Below are positions 19,892-28,889 of a stretch of 28,889 nucleotides of DNA, one piece after another. The stretch is from Tulasnella sp. 424 (lineage: Eukaryota; Basidiomycota; Agaricomycetes; Cantharellales; Tulasnellaceae), in the NCBI GenBank assembly GCA_019633425.1, contig WSUB01000298.1, positions 3,321 to 32,209 on the forward strand, written 5' to 3'. The notes below the pieces were generated by a model, which was given only the letters and a program-made list of their open reading frames with translations, was not told the DNA's origin and did not search any database. The position numbers and the translations under genes were made by a program. Within the stretch, counting starts at the first letter, position 1. The number at the start of each line of letters is the position of its first letter.

Positions 19892-21497
19892 ATGGCTTTA
19901 AATACTCCCCACCACATGCAGAATGACGTCTCTCATCCCGTCTTTCAGCATCAACTAGCCTTCTATCTCCCTGCTCCTACTCCCATGAGCTACCGCCCTA
20001 TCTCACCGCCAGTCACCCCTACGAGGACACCGTCTCCTGGTGCGACGGACTACTCTTTCACCACTATTCACTCGAGTGAAGCCGATGGTACGATATCTCT
20101 CGTGGCCCGCAGCACATTACTAACGACTTTTTTCAACAGCTTACTTTCGAGAAGAGGGAGGCCGCAGGTTCCCTGCTGGTTCCGACCACCCTGTCACTCT
20201 CCCAATGGATACCTCTGAGAAGAACAGATTAAACGACCTCCATCTCACACTGAAAACGTTGCTTGGCGGACGGAATTGGTTTGGCCCGCTCGACCGCGTT
20301 TTGATGCCTTCGAATCCCAGCGATCGGAGGCGGAGACGTGTACTCGACGTCTATAGTACCCCCGGCATCTGGTAAGTCTTGTTCCCAGACATATAACCCC
20401 GACTTGGAAGCAGGGTCTTCTAAGGACGGTGCCGTCTCATCTGGCGCTGGTGCCTCTGGCTTTACCTTTTCCGGCATGCCACCATTTTTTCTATTGTGCA
20501 CTGATCCAGCCCCCGCGTTTCATCTGTTATTTTTTATGCAGGATCCAGGAAATGAGCGTCGAGTTCCCCACTGGTGTGAAATTCGTCGGAGTCGACGTTG
20601 CGCCCAGTGTTTTATACCGTCCAGCGGATAACATCTCGTTCGAGATATACAACTTTCCTAGACAAGGTCAGTTTATCCCACCCTCTTGGGTTGCGGTGCG
20701 CGGTCGCCGTCCACGCTTCAATACCCCGCGATGACGTCTCGACCCCGGCCGTGCATTGACATTCTTTTCCCCGCGTTTCTCTGCAGGCTTCAGTTGTGAA
20801 GACCAAGCCTATGACGCCGTCCATGCACGAGGGATAACACTGCTGGTATGTGCTCTATTGTAACCCCTCCACAACCCAACGGACATCTTGTCTTCTCCCA
20901 AAGTCGTCGCGAGCTTTATGCAGACGTTTCTCCCTCCCCCACGTCGTCGCCACCTCCGTTGTTTCGCCTGTTTCGCTCATTCCGCTCTATCCACAGATTC
21001 GCGACATCCCTCGGCTACTCGAGGAGGTTAAGCGCGTACTCAGGCCAGGTGGAATTTTCATGTTCGGTGAAATCGAACTCGAATGCTACGATGCAAACGG
21101 ACGTTCTTCGGGACCAGAGACCACACCCGGGATCAGCGCCCTCTACGCAGCCTTCCGACGAGCGGTCGAGGCTCAAAGGATCGACTTGGATGCAGTGAAG
21201 GCGATCGACACTTGGATTGAGAATGTGGGGGGATTCTCCAAGCCCGTTCACGAGACGCATCTCTTCCCCCTCGGTGGGCAATGGTTGTCACCGAACCACG
21301 CGACGCTCAAGGATGTGGGGCGGGGTATGCACACCAACTTTCTCAAGCTGGGCGAATCAATGAAGCCTGTGCTCTTACGGTCGGGGATGACCCAGGCTCA
21401 GGTTGACGCAACCGTGGATGCGCAGCAGAGGGATTTGCACAATCCTTCAGTCCGGGTCCTCCACAAGTACCATACAATTTGGGCTATCCGGGAGTAA
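19892..21497 (+). CDS. SAM-dependent methyltransferase-fold protein with altered motif I (5 exons, 370 aa)
   Basis: Exons are 19892-20087, 20140-20371, 20542-20666, 20787-20845 and 20997-21497; 371 codons with consistent phases. The N-terminal 65 residues are Pro/Ser/Thr-rich and low complexity. The fold is recognised from the order VLDVYSTPGIW (residues 133-143), KFVGVDVAP (acidic end of strand 2), YDAVHARGITLL, then LLEEVKRVLRPGGIFMFGEI, as in class I methyltransferases of the large fungal group that includes LaeA-like proteins. Motif I normally reads DxGxGxG and positions SAM; here only the last glycine remains (DVYSTPG). The protein may bind SAM poorly or be a non-catalytic relative. Substrate unknown; there is no biosynthetic cluster around it. 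Confidence 0.8.
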
Positions 21498-21942
21498 CCC
21501 GTCAACAGTCTCAGCCTGATACCACTCCCACATCCCATAGAACTCAGTCTCGTTTCTCTCGTTCTTCTCGTTTTCAACCCTACTCTCTTTATTCAATGCT
21601 GTAGCTCTCTGTCTGGCGTTCGCGATTCCCCTCTCCTGTTTGCGGCCGCGTTGTCCATTAAACTTACACGCTCATTTTAGTGGTTTCTTTTTCCCCACTA
21701 TTTTATCTAGATGTAAATATCCTGGACTGATTTAGAGTAATTCCTGTGATTTGCCGAACGAAATTGGCGCTCCGGATCCGAACGCCGTGTGGAAGCAACG
21801 GGCTCTTTGTTCGAGTGGCGAGGGTCTGGCCTTAGTCAGCCCGTTCGTGTTTAGACTGGCCACCCACCTCAGGGGTTCAGGCTTGTCAGCATCCTTTCCC
21901 AAACCACCACCAGCTCCTTCCATTTTTTGACGAACGATTCTA
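21498..21942. other. Intergenic between methyltransferase and RAD6
   Basis: This 445-bp stretch holds the methyltransferase 3' end (T-rich from about 21660) and the RAD6 promoter and leader. No further gene was found. Confidence 0.5.
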
Positions 21943-22791
21943 ATGGTGAGCGCGGAGCATCCTTCAGCCTCAAGAGCTCACCGATGCTAATGCAAAATCA
22001 AGTCTACAGCGTGCCGCAGGCGGTTAATTCGTGATTTCAAGCGACTCTCGTCGGACCCGCCCCAGGGTATCTCTGGGGCACCATGCCCAGATAATATCAT
22101 GCTTTGGAACGCCGTCATCTTTGGCCCCGGTATGTATGGCTTGGTTTACCCGGAATGTCTCATTCTCGAGAGCTCTCCGTCAACCCTGTTTCTGGCCCAT
22201 GATGCTGACCCTTTTTTATCCCATCTTTCTACCGGTCGACGCCACTCAATCACCCCGCCACCCCCTCTCACCCACGACAACGGAACCTTTGTTGTTGCGA
22301 TTGCTCGAAATTTCAAATATCAAAGCCGACACACCGTTCGAGGATGGAACGTTCAAGCTCTGTTTGACTTTCGACGAGACGTACCCGAACAAACCACCGA
22401 CTGTCAAGTTCATTTCAAAGATGTTCCACCCCAATGTCTATGCCAACGGCGAACTCTGCTTAGACATATTGCAAAATCGGTGGAGCCCAACGTACGACGT
22501 TGCCGCCATTTTGACCAGTATCCAGAGCCTGTTGCATGACCCCAACCCTAACAGGTACGTCCCTCACCGAGCCTTTCCTGACCGAAATTGACATTGTTCG
22601 GCCTTGCCATTTGATTTCCGGTGTCCAGTCCGGCCAATGCCGAAGCTGCTCAACTTTATCGCGAAAACATGAAGGAATACATCCGACGAGTGAAAGCCAC
22701 CGTGGAAGAGAGCTGGATGGATGCCGAACTTCCTGAGGAAGATAACAGTAAAGGCAGCGGAAATGCCGCCCAACCGCCGGCAAACGAATGA
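21943..22791 (+). CDS. RAD6: RAD6 / UBC2 ubiquitin-conjugating enzyme E2 (4 exons, 173 aa)
   Basis: Rad6 with Bre1 monoubiquitinates histone H2B, with Rad18 monoubiquitinates PCNA for damage tolerance, and with Ubr1 serves the N-end rule pathway. Exons are 21943-21945, 22003-22129, 22326-22554 and 22629-22791; 174 codons. Exon 1 consists of the ATG alone; the next codons restore the conserved N-terminus ([14 protein letters not shown]). The catalytic site is [16 protein letters not shown] with Cys88 at the canonical position, preceded by the HPN motif at 78-80. [20 protein letters not shown] is also family-typical. The tail after residue 150 is mildly acidic (DAELPEED) and ends in PPANE. Intron 1 has a CTAAT branch site. 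No other upstream ATG gives the conserved N-terminus. Confidence 0.95.
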
Positions 22792-23246
22792 ATCACAAAC
22801 GACGTCACTACAGCTATCTATCCGAAGGATCCTATATGGCTTGGGGAAGCGTGTTTAGGGTGTGTTTGGAGCGCTGAAATGGCGAATTGAAGATGTGGCT
22901 TAGGTTCTCGAAGAAATCGAAGTGTCCTCGGAGCCATTACCATTCTTGGCCATTTGGTCCGGCTTATTGTCATACCATCCATCGCCAACGAAATTGAAAA
23001 CAACCTTCTTTCTGACTGCGCAGAAGATCCAAACCCAAGATACCGATCCGTCGGGTGTTCAGATGATTGTCAGTGATTCGCCAACGGAATTCCGCGATGG
23101 CTACAATCCCCGTTGCCGACAGACGTTATATCAACACAATTTAGCATTCGATCTTTTTGCACTATTGACGATTCTGCGACATTTAGCTAAATTTTGAGGG
23201 AAATTTACAGAATTAGGACGCCGAGACATACGCCAACAGCCGCCAA
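22792..23246. other. Intergenic between convergent RAD6 and esterase genes
   Basis: These 455 bp lie between the 3' ends of a plus-strand and a minus-strand gene, so they should hold both terminator regions. No gene or recognisable element was seen. Confidence 0.5.
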
Positions 23247-24677
23247 CTACAATCCAAACGGATAGGTCTCATCGGTTTCCCTTGGTTCTTCGTCTTTAAC
23301 AGGAGCGGGAAGAGCTTTAACCGCATTAGTCTCATTAAACCAAACGTAGGCGTCGAATTGCATCGGCAGGCAAGCCTCTTGATAGTGGCTCCACCTCTCG
23401 GTATCGGGACGATAGATCACCCCTATGAAACGTTCGAGCCGGTGTTTCATCAATTGCTTGATCATTTCTTCCCTTTCTTTCTCCCTTTCTGTCATCGGAG
23501 TTCCGTTCTCCTGGCGAAGGTCCAGTAGGAACCGGTCAATCCCGGCTTCGTGCATCAGTGCCTCGTAACTGTCCGGGCGGGACTTCCTGACTCGCATAAT
23601 TTGCATCGGCCTGTCCCATTCATGAGCTGCCGCGACCGTGCCGGTATGGGTCCCCAATCCAATAAGCACCGCTTCGTCTCCAAAGCGCTCGCGGCAGAGC
23701 TGACCGATGTTCAACTCTCCGTTCTGCGTTCCCATGCCCGTGAATCTCGCATCGCCTATGTGCGAGTTGTGGGCCCATACTACAGCTTTCGCCACTCTAC
23801 CGGTTCGGCTTCGTTCCTCGAGGAGACGAGACAGAGTGTTGAACATGTGGGTGTCGCGAAGGTTCCATGATTCGTCTCGTCCTTGGAACATCGCTTGGTA
23901 ATATTTTTCTGCGTCGTGAACGAGGATGGCGTTATGAGCGGCGTCCATGAAGCCTTCGTCTCCAAGCTCCGTATCTTGGATGTATTGAAGTTGTCGCTTG
24001 AGCAGTGAATGAAGGACCTTGAGAACCTCCTTTTCGCAAGGCGCGTATCCTTTGCTTCTAGCTGCTAGTCCGTATTGTTCCGGGTGACGAACCCATGGTG
24101 CCAAGCAACCGTACCGCTTCCGAGCAGACTCTGCGGCTTCGGGGTCGACTCGGTCCAGGTATTCTATCACGGCCGTTGTCGATGCGTGGAGACTGTACAG
24201 GTCGAGGCCGAAGAATCCGGCTTTATCTTCGAGCTCGGGCTTGGTGTCGTTGTGCTTTTTGAGCCAGTTAACGAAGTCCTGGACGTCTGTGTTCCGCCAC
24301 ATCCAAGTCGGGAATCGAGCGAAGGGGGTGACTGACGATTGGGGCGGACTGGTGCCGTCCTCGCCTACCATCGGCTTTGATGGGATGGGAGGCACGGTGA
24401 GGGAGCGGACGTAGCGATCAATACTGTGTGCATCGGGCCAGTCAGCTTCGACGGTAACGACGTTGAAGCCATGCTTGGTGATGAGCCGGCGAGTAATGGC
24501 TGCTCGAGCGTTATAAAATTCTGAAGTGCCATGGCTGCATTCGCCGAGGAGTATGACTCGTGCGTTTTGGGCATATGTATCGAAGGCTTCCGCAAACTTC
24601 GGTGATGATATGTCTGGGAGAGGAATGGCAGCTGCTTTGATTCGCTGGGGAAGAGATGGAAGGCGACTGCGCGACAT
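23247..24677 (-). CDS. Erythromycin-esterase family protein (intronless, 476 aa)
   Basis: The gene is one uninterrupted frame of 477 codons from the ATG at 24677. It belongs to the Ere-like hydrolase family. LLGECSHGTSEFY gives Glu46 and His49, and VEADWPDA gives Glu77, with the same spacing as the catalytic Glu/His/Glu of EreB. Further conserved blocks are FPTWMWRNTDVQDFVNWL (about 122-139), GFFGLDLYSLHAST (154-167), WNLRDTHM (271-278) and VVWAHNSHIGDAR (299-311). The length is close to bacterial relatives. Most family members outside EreA/EreB have unknown substrates, so macrolide hydrolysis should not be assumed. All other confident genes here have introns; an intronless gene from a mainly bacterial family suggests acquisition by transfer, which is inference. 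It is divergent from the F-box/LRR gene. Confidence 0.88.
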   Translation of the reverse strand: MSRSRLPSLPQRIKAAAIPLPDISSPKFAEAFDTYAQNARVILLGECSHGTSEFYNARAAITRRLITKHGFNVVTVEADWPDAHSIDRYVRSLTVPPIPSKPMVGEDGTSPPQSSVTPFARFPTWMWRNTDVQDFVNWLKKHNDTKPELEDKAGFFGLDLYSLHASTTAVIEYLDRVDPEAAESARKRYGCLAPWVRHPEQYGLAARSKGYAPCEKEVLKVLHSLLKRQLQYIQDTELGDEGFMDAAHNAILVHDAEKYYQAMFQGRDESWNLRDTHMFNTLSRLLEERSRTGRVAKAVVWAHNSHIGDARFTGMGTQNGELNIGQLCRERFGDEAVLIGLGTHTGTVAAAHEWDRPMQIMRVRKSRPDSYEALMHEAGIDRFLLDLRQENGTPMTEREKEREEMIKQLMKHRLERFIGVIYRPDTERWSHYQEACLPMQFDAYVWFNETNAVKALPAPVKDEEPRETDETYPFGL

Positions 24678-25155
24678 GAGGGGTAGGTATTGGTGATCAG
24701 AGAAGTTAAGAATACAGTCAAACTTTTAGAAAGCAAGATGAAGTAGGATGAGTATAGTCGATCGAGTGAATTTTACGTTGAGGTTTGGGTTCGGGTGGTT
24801 ATGGAGGATCTGCGCTCAGCCGCTTGAGTGGAGCAGGCCCCGCCGTGTTACCCATGACGTTACCAGTGAAAACAAATACGGAGACCTCTGGAAGAATTAA
24901 TTCTGAGCGATTTTCATTAGCTTTTATTGCGTCTGAGTTGTCGTCAGCTGGCGCGAAACACTAGTCTGCCTGCTGGTCTTGGCCGCGTGACCGAAGCAAA
25001 ACATCTCCAAGCGCTTATTGTTTTCTCTTTGTCCTCCACCCCCACAAAAGTAAATCAGCCCAGATGATAGACAAAGTCACGAAACCCCAACCGGTCCCGT
25101 CTTTGGCGACATCAACCTCTCCCACCATTTGCTTAGCTCCTTGTTCTGGGAGAAC
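24678..25155. promoter_or_regulatory. Divergent promoter region of the esterase and F-box/LRR genes
   Basis: These 478 bp separate two divergent start codons. No gene is evident. An ATG at about 25063 opens a frame that joins less well to the next exon than the ATG at 25156. Confidence 0.4.
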
Positions 25156-27371
25156 ATGCCGAAGAGTACACAAAATACGAATCGGTAGGCTGTTCTAAAG
25201 ACCCCTACGCTCCGATCCACTAAGCCGTGATTTTGAGCAGCAAGACGAATACCCACTCGCGGGACCCTGTTGAGCGGCAACGACGTAAAGACGTCAAGGC
25301 AATTATCAAGGGCTTTCCCAAGCAAAGAAGTGTCGCGTTCAGGGTTCTCTACATTCCGGTCATTCAAGAACGCATCCTCAACTACCTCGTCTTACATGAC
25401 GTGCGCATTGGATCAAAAGGTGCCAATACATACGTCTCTAGGAGTCAGAAGGACCTGGTGGCCATGTCCTTGACCTGCAAAGCCTTTTGGTGGAGCGCGA
25501 TGAAAATGAAATGGCGGGAGCTTGTCGATTTGGAGCCGCTGTTGAACCTCTGGCACGGGATTGGTATGCTAACAAAGAATGCAGAAAGATGGGTATGTGG
25601 CTTCCTGCTCTTTGAATTCATGTTCAGAGTCTCATTTAAGCTTTTTTACTCTTAGAACACCTGGCTGTGTCGAGAGCCACAACAGGCTGATTGGACAACC
25701 ATCTACCGATACATGTCACAACTTAACACCCTCCGCTTCCTCCGTGAATCAAGTCAAGGAACTCTGCGTCATCCCGAAATTATCCTTCTTGTGCGTCAAC
25801 TGTACAACGCCGCCAAAGAGCGCAAACAGGATCAAATTCTCTGCAACGTCTCCGATACCATCGGCCTCCTACCTCGCCTTTTCCCCTCTCTTCGTACATT
25901 GGAATGGGAGTGCATTGCTCCTACCGACTTGCAATGCTTAGGAATGGTCGTTCTTGCCAGTCCTGAGATCGTGCGAGTCGCCATCGACATTCCAGATCTT
26001 TCGCACGTGCAGCCGGAGGTTCGAAGGTTATGGGATCGGCACTTGTTCTTCCTGTTGGAATTCATCTTCGTTCATGCGAGGCCAATCCAGGAGTTGGAAA
26101 TCCGTCGCCTTCCTATCGTGAACCCTGATCCACATTTGGAAGCAGAGACCAGCACCGCGGCGATCATTCGATACGTTATTCGCACAAGTGGCCTACGCCA
26201 TCTCGTTCTCCCTGCCGAAGCGATGGACTGTCATATTCTCTTTACCATCTGCTGCTTGTCAAATTCGTTGCAGACTCTTCAATTCGCTCCTCCTACCACC
26301 ACGTTCCTGTCAGTCACGGTGTTGCCACGAGGTGATCAGCCTTCCACCCGACACACAAACCTCAAGCATATTTCAGGGACCACACGGATCATTCCAGCCC
26401 TGCTCGATTCGCCAGGAGATATATGCGCGGATTTAGAACAATTACTCCTTATCGATGACCCCACCGCTCCAACGCTTCCAGTTCGAGCTCTTCCCAAGGC
26501 CCTCGTGTTCTTCGCGATCCGTTTCCCCGCGTTGAAGATTCTTTGGCTTAATATCACACTCACCCCGCAAGACAGCTTACCACCGGCATATCCGGACTCA
26601 CTTCGCCGCATGCCAAGTAAGCGACGGAGAGAGAATTCCTTCCTCTTGGTGGGGCTTCTGGGATTGGAGAGTGTGGAAGAAGTTCACGTGGAGCTCACAA
26701 TCGCTGGCAAGACACCTGGGTCACCTCCCGTCATCCCACTCGATTTCGTTTTGACTGATGATGATTGGCAGAAGATTGCAAAATCCTGGCCAAAATTGCG
26801 AAGGCTGTGGTACTCTTGCCAACCATCGGAGACAACATTCACCAACAAAGCTATGATCCATCCTCCTCCCTCTTCTTCGACCACCGACTACAATCTCGCT
26901 AGCCGATTCGCCACAGTCCAAAGTATCCTTATTCTACTTTCCACGTGCCAGCACCTCCAGTCCATCACGATTCCGTTCACTTGTCGCCAACGTGACTGCG
27001 AAATGAGGGATAATTTGCACCAGGCTGTCTTGGTTCCTGAAAAACTTCGCCAACGAGGCCAGGATGGTCTCGAAATCGGGCTTGGATTTGCAGACGTTGA
27101 CGTGCCTGTTCAAAACATAACGGGAGTTGCGAGATTTTGGAGCCTTTTGACGTGGGGTATAAACGATGCAAAGTTCACCGGCATCGCTCCTTCGGTCCTA
27201 GGAACGATGCGCTGGTCGGAAGGGATTCTTTGCGGGAATGCGCAGGATCTTGGGGCAACTAACGATGAGATGATGCGTTCCATGAAATGGAGGGGGATTT
27301 TAGACTGGGTTGAGAAGTCAAAGCTGAATTCACAAGGAGGGTGTGGGTCCAGCACACCGATATCGGCTTAG
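25156..27371 (+). CDS. F-box / leucine-rich protein (3 exons, about 698 aa)
   Basis: Exons are 25156-25184, 25241-25592 and 25656-27371; 699 codons with consistent phases. Introns are 56 and 63 nt with GT-AG ends. Without the short first exon the main frame would have no ATG. The F-box-like region is about residues 45-100: IPVIQERILNYLVLHD, then DLVAMSLTCKAFWWSAMKMK followed by WRELVDLEPLLNL, the pattern common in basidiomycete F-box proteins. The rest carries irregular leucine-rich segments (FPSLRTLEW, SGLRHLVLP, FPALKILWLN, WPKLRRLWY), as expected for a substrate-binding LRR-like solenoid. It differs from the tandem array family, having no Cys clusters. A role as SCF receptor is inferred; the target is unknown. 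Confidence 0.75.
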
Positions 27372-27711
27372 TTTTACGGTATCTTATAATATTATCAATG
27401 TACCTTTCCCATTTGTTAAGTGTATTTGACTTTGGCTACTTAGCTACTGCAATTGAAGACTGCTTCCCTTTGACGTTTTGAAGTTGGTAATCGTCAATAA
27501 GGTTTTTTGATTTCGTCTCAGGAGCTGAAAAGGATAATTTCGACGGGCTGCGCGCCTCCGTTGAGCCTCAGCCGCATCAATCCTCTAATATTACCCTCCC
27601 GGTTTTAGGAGGCCAGTTCGCTCGAGGCGTCTTATCTCCTTCTCTCGAGTTTCTTTATAACTCTCCCGACGTATGTCCAAACGCACCTCCCACTGTAGGA
27701 AATCTCGCCTA
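27372..27711. other. Intergenic after the F-box/LRR gene
   Basis: This AT-rich stretch should hold the 3' end of the F-box/LRR gene. No gene was recognised. Confidence 0.4.
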
Positions 27712-27931
27712 GTAGGATGTCTCGGTTTGCCGGTTAAGGCCGGAATACCACTGGTTCACCCATGAAAGTAAATCCTGGGTTGACCAGATGAGTAATCCTA
27801 CATGCTCTCCCCAGTAAACTTGTACTGGTCCACCGTACTCGAGAACAGGTGTACCGCTGAGCAGAGCGGTACCCCAGTAATGGCAACATGCTGTTGGATA
27901 TCTGGTGCACGAGCCTTCTAGCTGGTCACCC
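27712..27931. repeat. Hairpin-rich block with repeated CTGGTYCACC-type motifs
   Basis: Five inverted repeats lie within 220 bp: GTAGGAT/ATCCTAC (27712-27718 with 27795-27801), a 12-bp stem with one mismatch (27751-27762 with 27776-27787), CCAGTA/TACTGG (27811-27816 with 27823-27828), GTACCGCT/AGCGGTAC (27851-27858 with 27865-27872) and CAACA/TGTTG (27884-27888 with 27892-27896). CCCCAGTAA occurs twice (27809 and 27872), and CTGGT-CACC variants occur at 27751, 27825 and 27922. A minus-strand open frame of 98 codons crosses the block but has no ATG. It may be a structured RNA or a short interspersed element; no known family was matched. Confidence 0.5.
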
Positions 27932-28570
27932 ACGCGAGACAATTTCGGCGAAGCCAAGCAGGTGTTAAATAAATACTTATATGAGAAAACGAGAAATAAA
28001 TACACGTCATGGCAATCCTAATATTAATCATTGAGGCTTCATTCGACGCGTTACCATCAACGAACGACGTTCTCGCAAGCCTGGCGCTGCGATCAGCGAT
28101 GAACCATATGTCGCGTTTCTCGATTGACACAACTGACAGCGCATTTGATAGCGTTGAGATCGACGAGGCGCGGAGGAGATTTCCCTAAGGGCGTATTAGC
28201 GTAAGCGGTTAGAAGCTTCGTGCCGCCTTAACCGTTTCTGTTTTGCTGCGAGTGCGCGCGTCCAAGTTTAAATCAAACATGGGAGTAGAACATTGTTTGT
28301 TTGTCTGTTCGGACGCGTTCTACCCTTGACTATCACCACAGCCCCTGGCCACCCCACCTCTCCCTTCGTTCTCCCTCGGCAGAAGTCAACCTCCAGGCAA
28401 AATGTAGATTGCCTACGAATCGAAATGATAATTCAAGAGATATAAGGCCAGTGGTGTGTTTATTTTACGCGCTTTTGGTTACACTCTTCCGTGTTGCACT
28501 GTTAGACCGAGTCGCGTCCCATCACCCTACCACCGCTGCTGAAGCAACTCAAACAGGCCCTGATGCATCA
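27932..28570. other. Intergenic, no recognisable gene
   Basis: This stretch is AT-rich around 27965-28030, then mixed. Only short open frames without family features occur. No tRNA or rRNA was seen. Confidence 0.4.
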
Positions 28571-28889
28571 GAAAGGCGTCGCTAACGGGGATGCCACCCG
28601 TTACGTTGTCTCTCTGCCGGTTCCAATCTCGGGGGCACCCTTGCCAGCTCACCGAGAAGCGCGCCTGCCAGCCGCCTTCGGACTTGCTCTACACGTATAC
28701 TCGCAGCCAAGTCGTCACATCGATTATCCTGATGCTCAGACTGACGCTTTGATATTGGGAGTTGAACAAGGCACCGGTCAATTGTCAAGTCGTCAGCTTC
28801 ACAGACTTGCGCGATCGAGGGATTGTCCAATTTGAAGGCGTCCCGCCAGCAGCTTCGACCCTTTTCCTTTGGCGTCTCATTCCCGATGG
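28512..28889. other. Possible partial gene at the right edge, strand undecided
   Basis: Open frames exist on both strands. On the plus strand, 28512-28835 reads LPPLLKQLKQALMHQKGVAN and onward, and another plus frame near the edge reads VVSFTDLRDRGIVQFEGVPP. On the minus strand a frame is open from the edge to 28582 (ending GWHPR, stop). I could not join the plus frames with a good intron and recognise no family. The gene, if any, continues outside the window. Confidence 0.2.

Noticed and set aside
19892..24677. Secondary-metabolite cluster around the LaeA-like methyltransferase and the esterase
   Set aside because: No polyketide synthase, peptide synthetase, terpene cyclase, P450 or transporter is nearby; RAD6 lies between the two genes.
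25063..25240. ATG at about 25063, or the GTG at 25227, as start of the F-box/LRR gene
   Set aside because: GTG is not a normal start in fungi, and the frame from 25063 needs a different phase at the intron. The ATG at 25156 with intron 25185-25240 joins the main frame exactly.
27712..27965. 5S rRNA gene or hammerhead ribozyme in the hairpin block
   Set aside because: Only one short run (GTGGGTGACCA on the minus strand) resembles 5S rRNA and the rest does not align. The conserved CTGATGA...GAAA core of a hammerhead is absent.

Overview
The window is nuclear DNA of a filamentous basidiomycete. Genes are dense. Coding exons are interrupted by many short introns (mostly 54-80 nt) with GT-AG ends and CTRAY-like branch sites, and the proteins match basidiomycete families. 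Expanded F-box families of this style are common in Agaricomycetes, including Rhizoctonia-like fungi, but that finer placement is a guess. All splice structures below were worked out by eye. They are best supported where paralogous copies agree (F-box array) or a conserved family constrains them (CSE1, PRE1, RCY1, RAD6).

Left part, 1-7782 (all minus strand): a direct tandem array of three F-box genes, spaced 3753 and 3735 bp start to start. The first runs off the left edge. The other two reconstruct to 12-exon genes of about 722 residues, with an N-terminal basic nuclear-localisation-like stretch, an F-box, two Cys clusters and a C-terminal C2H2-like finger. The two spacers inside the array contain decayed fragments of the 3' part of CSE1, the gene that flanks the array. 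The duplicated unit was therefore F-box gene plus CSE1 tail.

Middle, 8155-17009: CSE1 (importin-alpha exporter, 14 exons, minus) is divergent from PRE1 (proteasome beta-4, 4 exons, plus), with 230 bp between start codons. RCY1 follows (recyclin, F-box plus Sec10-like domain, 11 exons, plus) and ends in a CaaX-type box.

Right part: a hypothetical membrane protein gene (17727-18656, minus); 1.2 kb without a recognisable gene; a SAM-methyltransferase-fold gene with an unusual motif I (19892-21497, plus); RAD6, the ubiquitin-conjugating E2, whose first exon is only the ATG (21943-22791, plus); an intronless erythromycin-esterase-family gene (23247-24677, minus); and a 698-residue F-box/leucine-rich gene (25156-27371, plus). 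The last 1.5 kb has no clear gene but holds a compact hairpin-rich block at 27712-27931.

Much of the window concerns protein turnover and trafficking: five F-box genes, one E2, one proteasome subunit, and two transport factors, one of them (RCY1) also an F-box protein. No secondary-metabolite cluster, complete transposon, tRNA, rRNA or CRISPR array was recognised.
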